A DNA stretch of 64,000 nucleotides from Adiantum capillus-veneris (lineage: Eukaryota > Streptophyta > Polypodiopsida > Polypodiales > Pteridaceae), in NCBI GenBank assembly GCA_014529385.2, contig CM043971.1, forward strand, positions 61,889,209 to 61,953,208, given 5' to 3'. The translations under genes and the position numbers were made by a program. Shown one piece after another: positions 63,542-64,000 of this stretch (positions are counted from its first letter, which is position 1; every line of letters begins with the position of its first letter). The notes beneath the pieces are model-generated. The model searched no databases. It was not told the origin of the DNA and saw only the letters and a program-made list of their open reading frames with translations.

Positions 63542-64000
63542 GAGGCAAAACTCAATTCTTGATGATGGAGATTGCATCAAGGACAAGATAATAGGTGGAC
63601 ATCCTATCTCGGAGAGAAGGAAAAACACGAATCAATGAAACAAAACCAAACAGAAATCGCACAGACATGATGAAACCAAAGAAAGGAACCTCCAATGACC
63701 AAAACAGAACAAAAAGCTAAGTATAAGGAGTTGAAATGGACCTTAGAGGAGGTATGGACCACTGAAATGGAATCTAAGAGCAATAAACCAAGGGCAATCA
63801 GTATTCCTTCACATTAAAAAAAAGTACACTTTGCAAGATCAACTGATCATAGTGGAGCACCAAATGAGACAACCCAAGGAATCAGGAAATTCCTATGAGG
63901 GTCCTAAAAAAGCCATACAAATTGAACTAGCATAGCCTAGAGAAGACTCCAAGCCAACGTACATGCTATAGATTTGTCTTAGGAAGAGGAAGAAATCCTC
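63542..64000. other. right edge, no recognised gene
   Basis: A-rich, stop-dense sequence, probably continuing the same degenerate element. No RT motif is reached before the window ends. Confidence 0.45.

Overview
The window reads as plant (streptophyte) nuclear DNA from a large, repeat-rich genome. Signs of this are Copia and Gypsy LTR retrotransposons primed by the plant initiator-Met tRNA site (TGGTATCAGAGC), a chromodomain Gypsy lineage, a plant-type LINE with a zinc-knuckle ORF1, and many (GA)n/(CT)n microsatellites. I cannot name the species. Almost everything is transposable element (TE) sequence, but not quite everything: three short minus-strand exons at 56794-56672, 56556-56518 and 44761-44673 join in frame, with good splice sites, into the N-terminus of the exocyst subunit SEC6. 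By this reading intron 2 is about 11.8 kb, intron 3 is at least 44.7 kb and runs off the left edge, and nearly all TEs in the window sit inside introns of one housekeeping gene.

Layout of intron 3 (1-44672). A decayed chromodomain Gypsy (G1, 1-5439) is followed by a Russian-doll cluster. Copia B (5498-36551) is the outermost shell. It is interrupted by a coding-less LTR element H (7905-11301, minus), by Copia A (13205-30878, TSD GTAAG) and, in its own 3' LTR, by Copia C (31589-36505, minus). Copia A is split by Gypsy G2 (16925-29950, minus, same family as G1). G2 is split in its reverse-transcriptase catalytic motif by a 6.8 kb LINE (20152-26955, plus). Copia C is the only element with an intact 1326-residue Gag-Pol. 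Next, a 5'-truncated LINE (L2, 44380-37135, minus) is split by a gag-protease-only LTR element D (37487-43267, TSD GGTGG).

Layout of intron 2 (44762-56517). It holds a Copia 5' fragment (Copia E) split by two solo LTRs that face each other as a long palindrome 11 bp apart, a third solo LTR (TSD AAAAC) inside an older LTR, a Gypsy 3' LTR (K), a Gypsy 5' end (F) whose LTR-end/primer-site/leader region is tandemly triplicated and whose LTR carries a 389-bp hAT-type MITE (8-bp TSD), and a second truncated LINE (L1, 52454-54650). L1 and L2 belong to one family and share a possible C-terminal PCNA-binding (PIP) box.

Upstream of SEC6 (56795-64000) is AT-rich sequence with diverged repeats and palindromes, then a degenerate Gypsy-like gag/protease region (59232-63541) that continues towards the right edge. 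I saw no tRNA, rRNA, CRISPR or bacterial-type features. Several LTR pairs and LINE tails show microsatellites growing from short seeds already present in the element, which is a recurring theme of the window.
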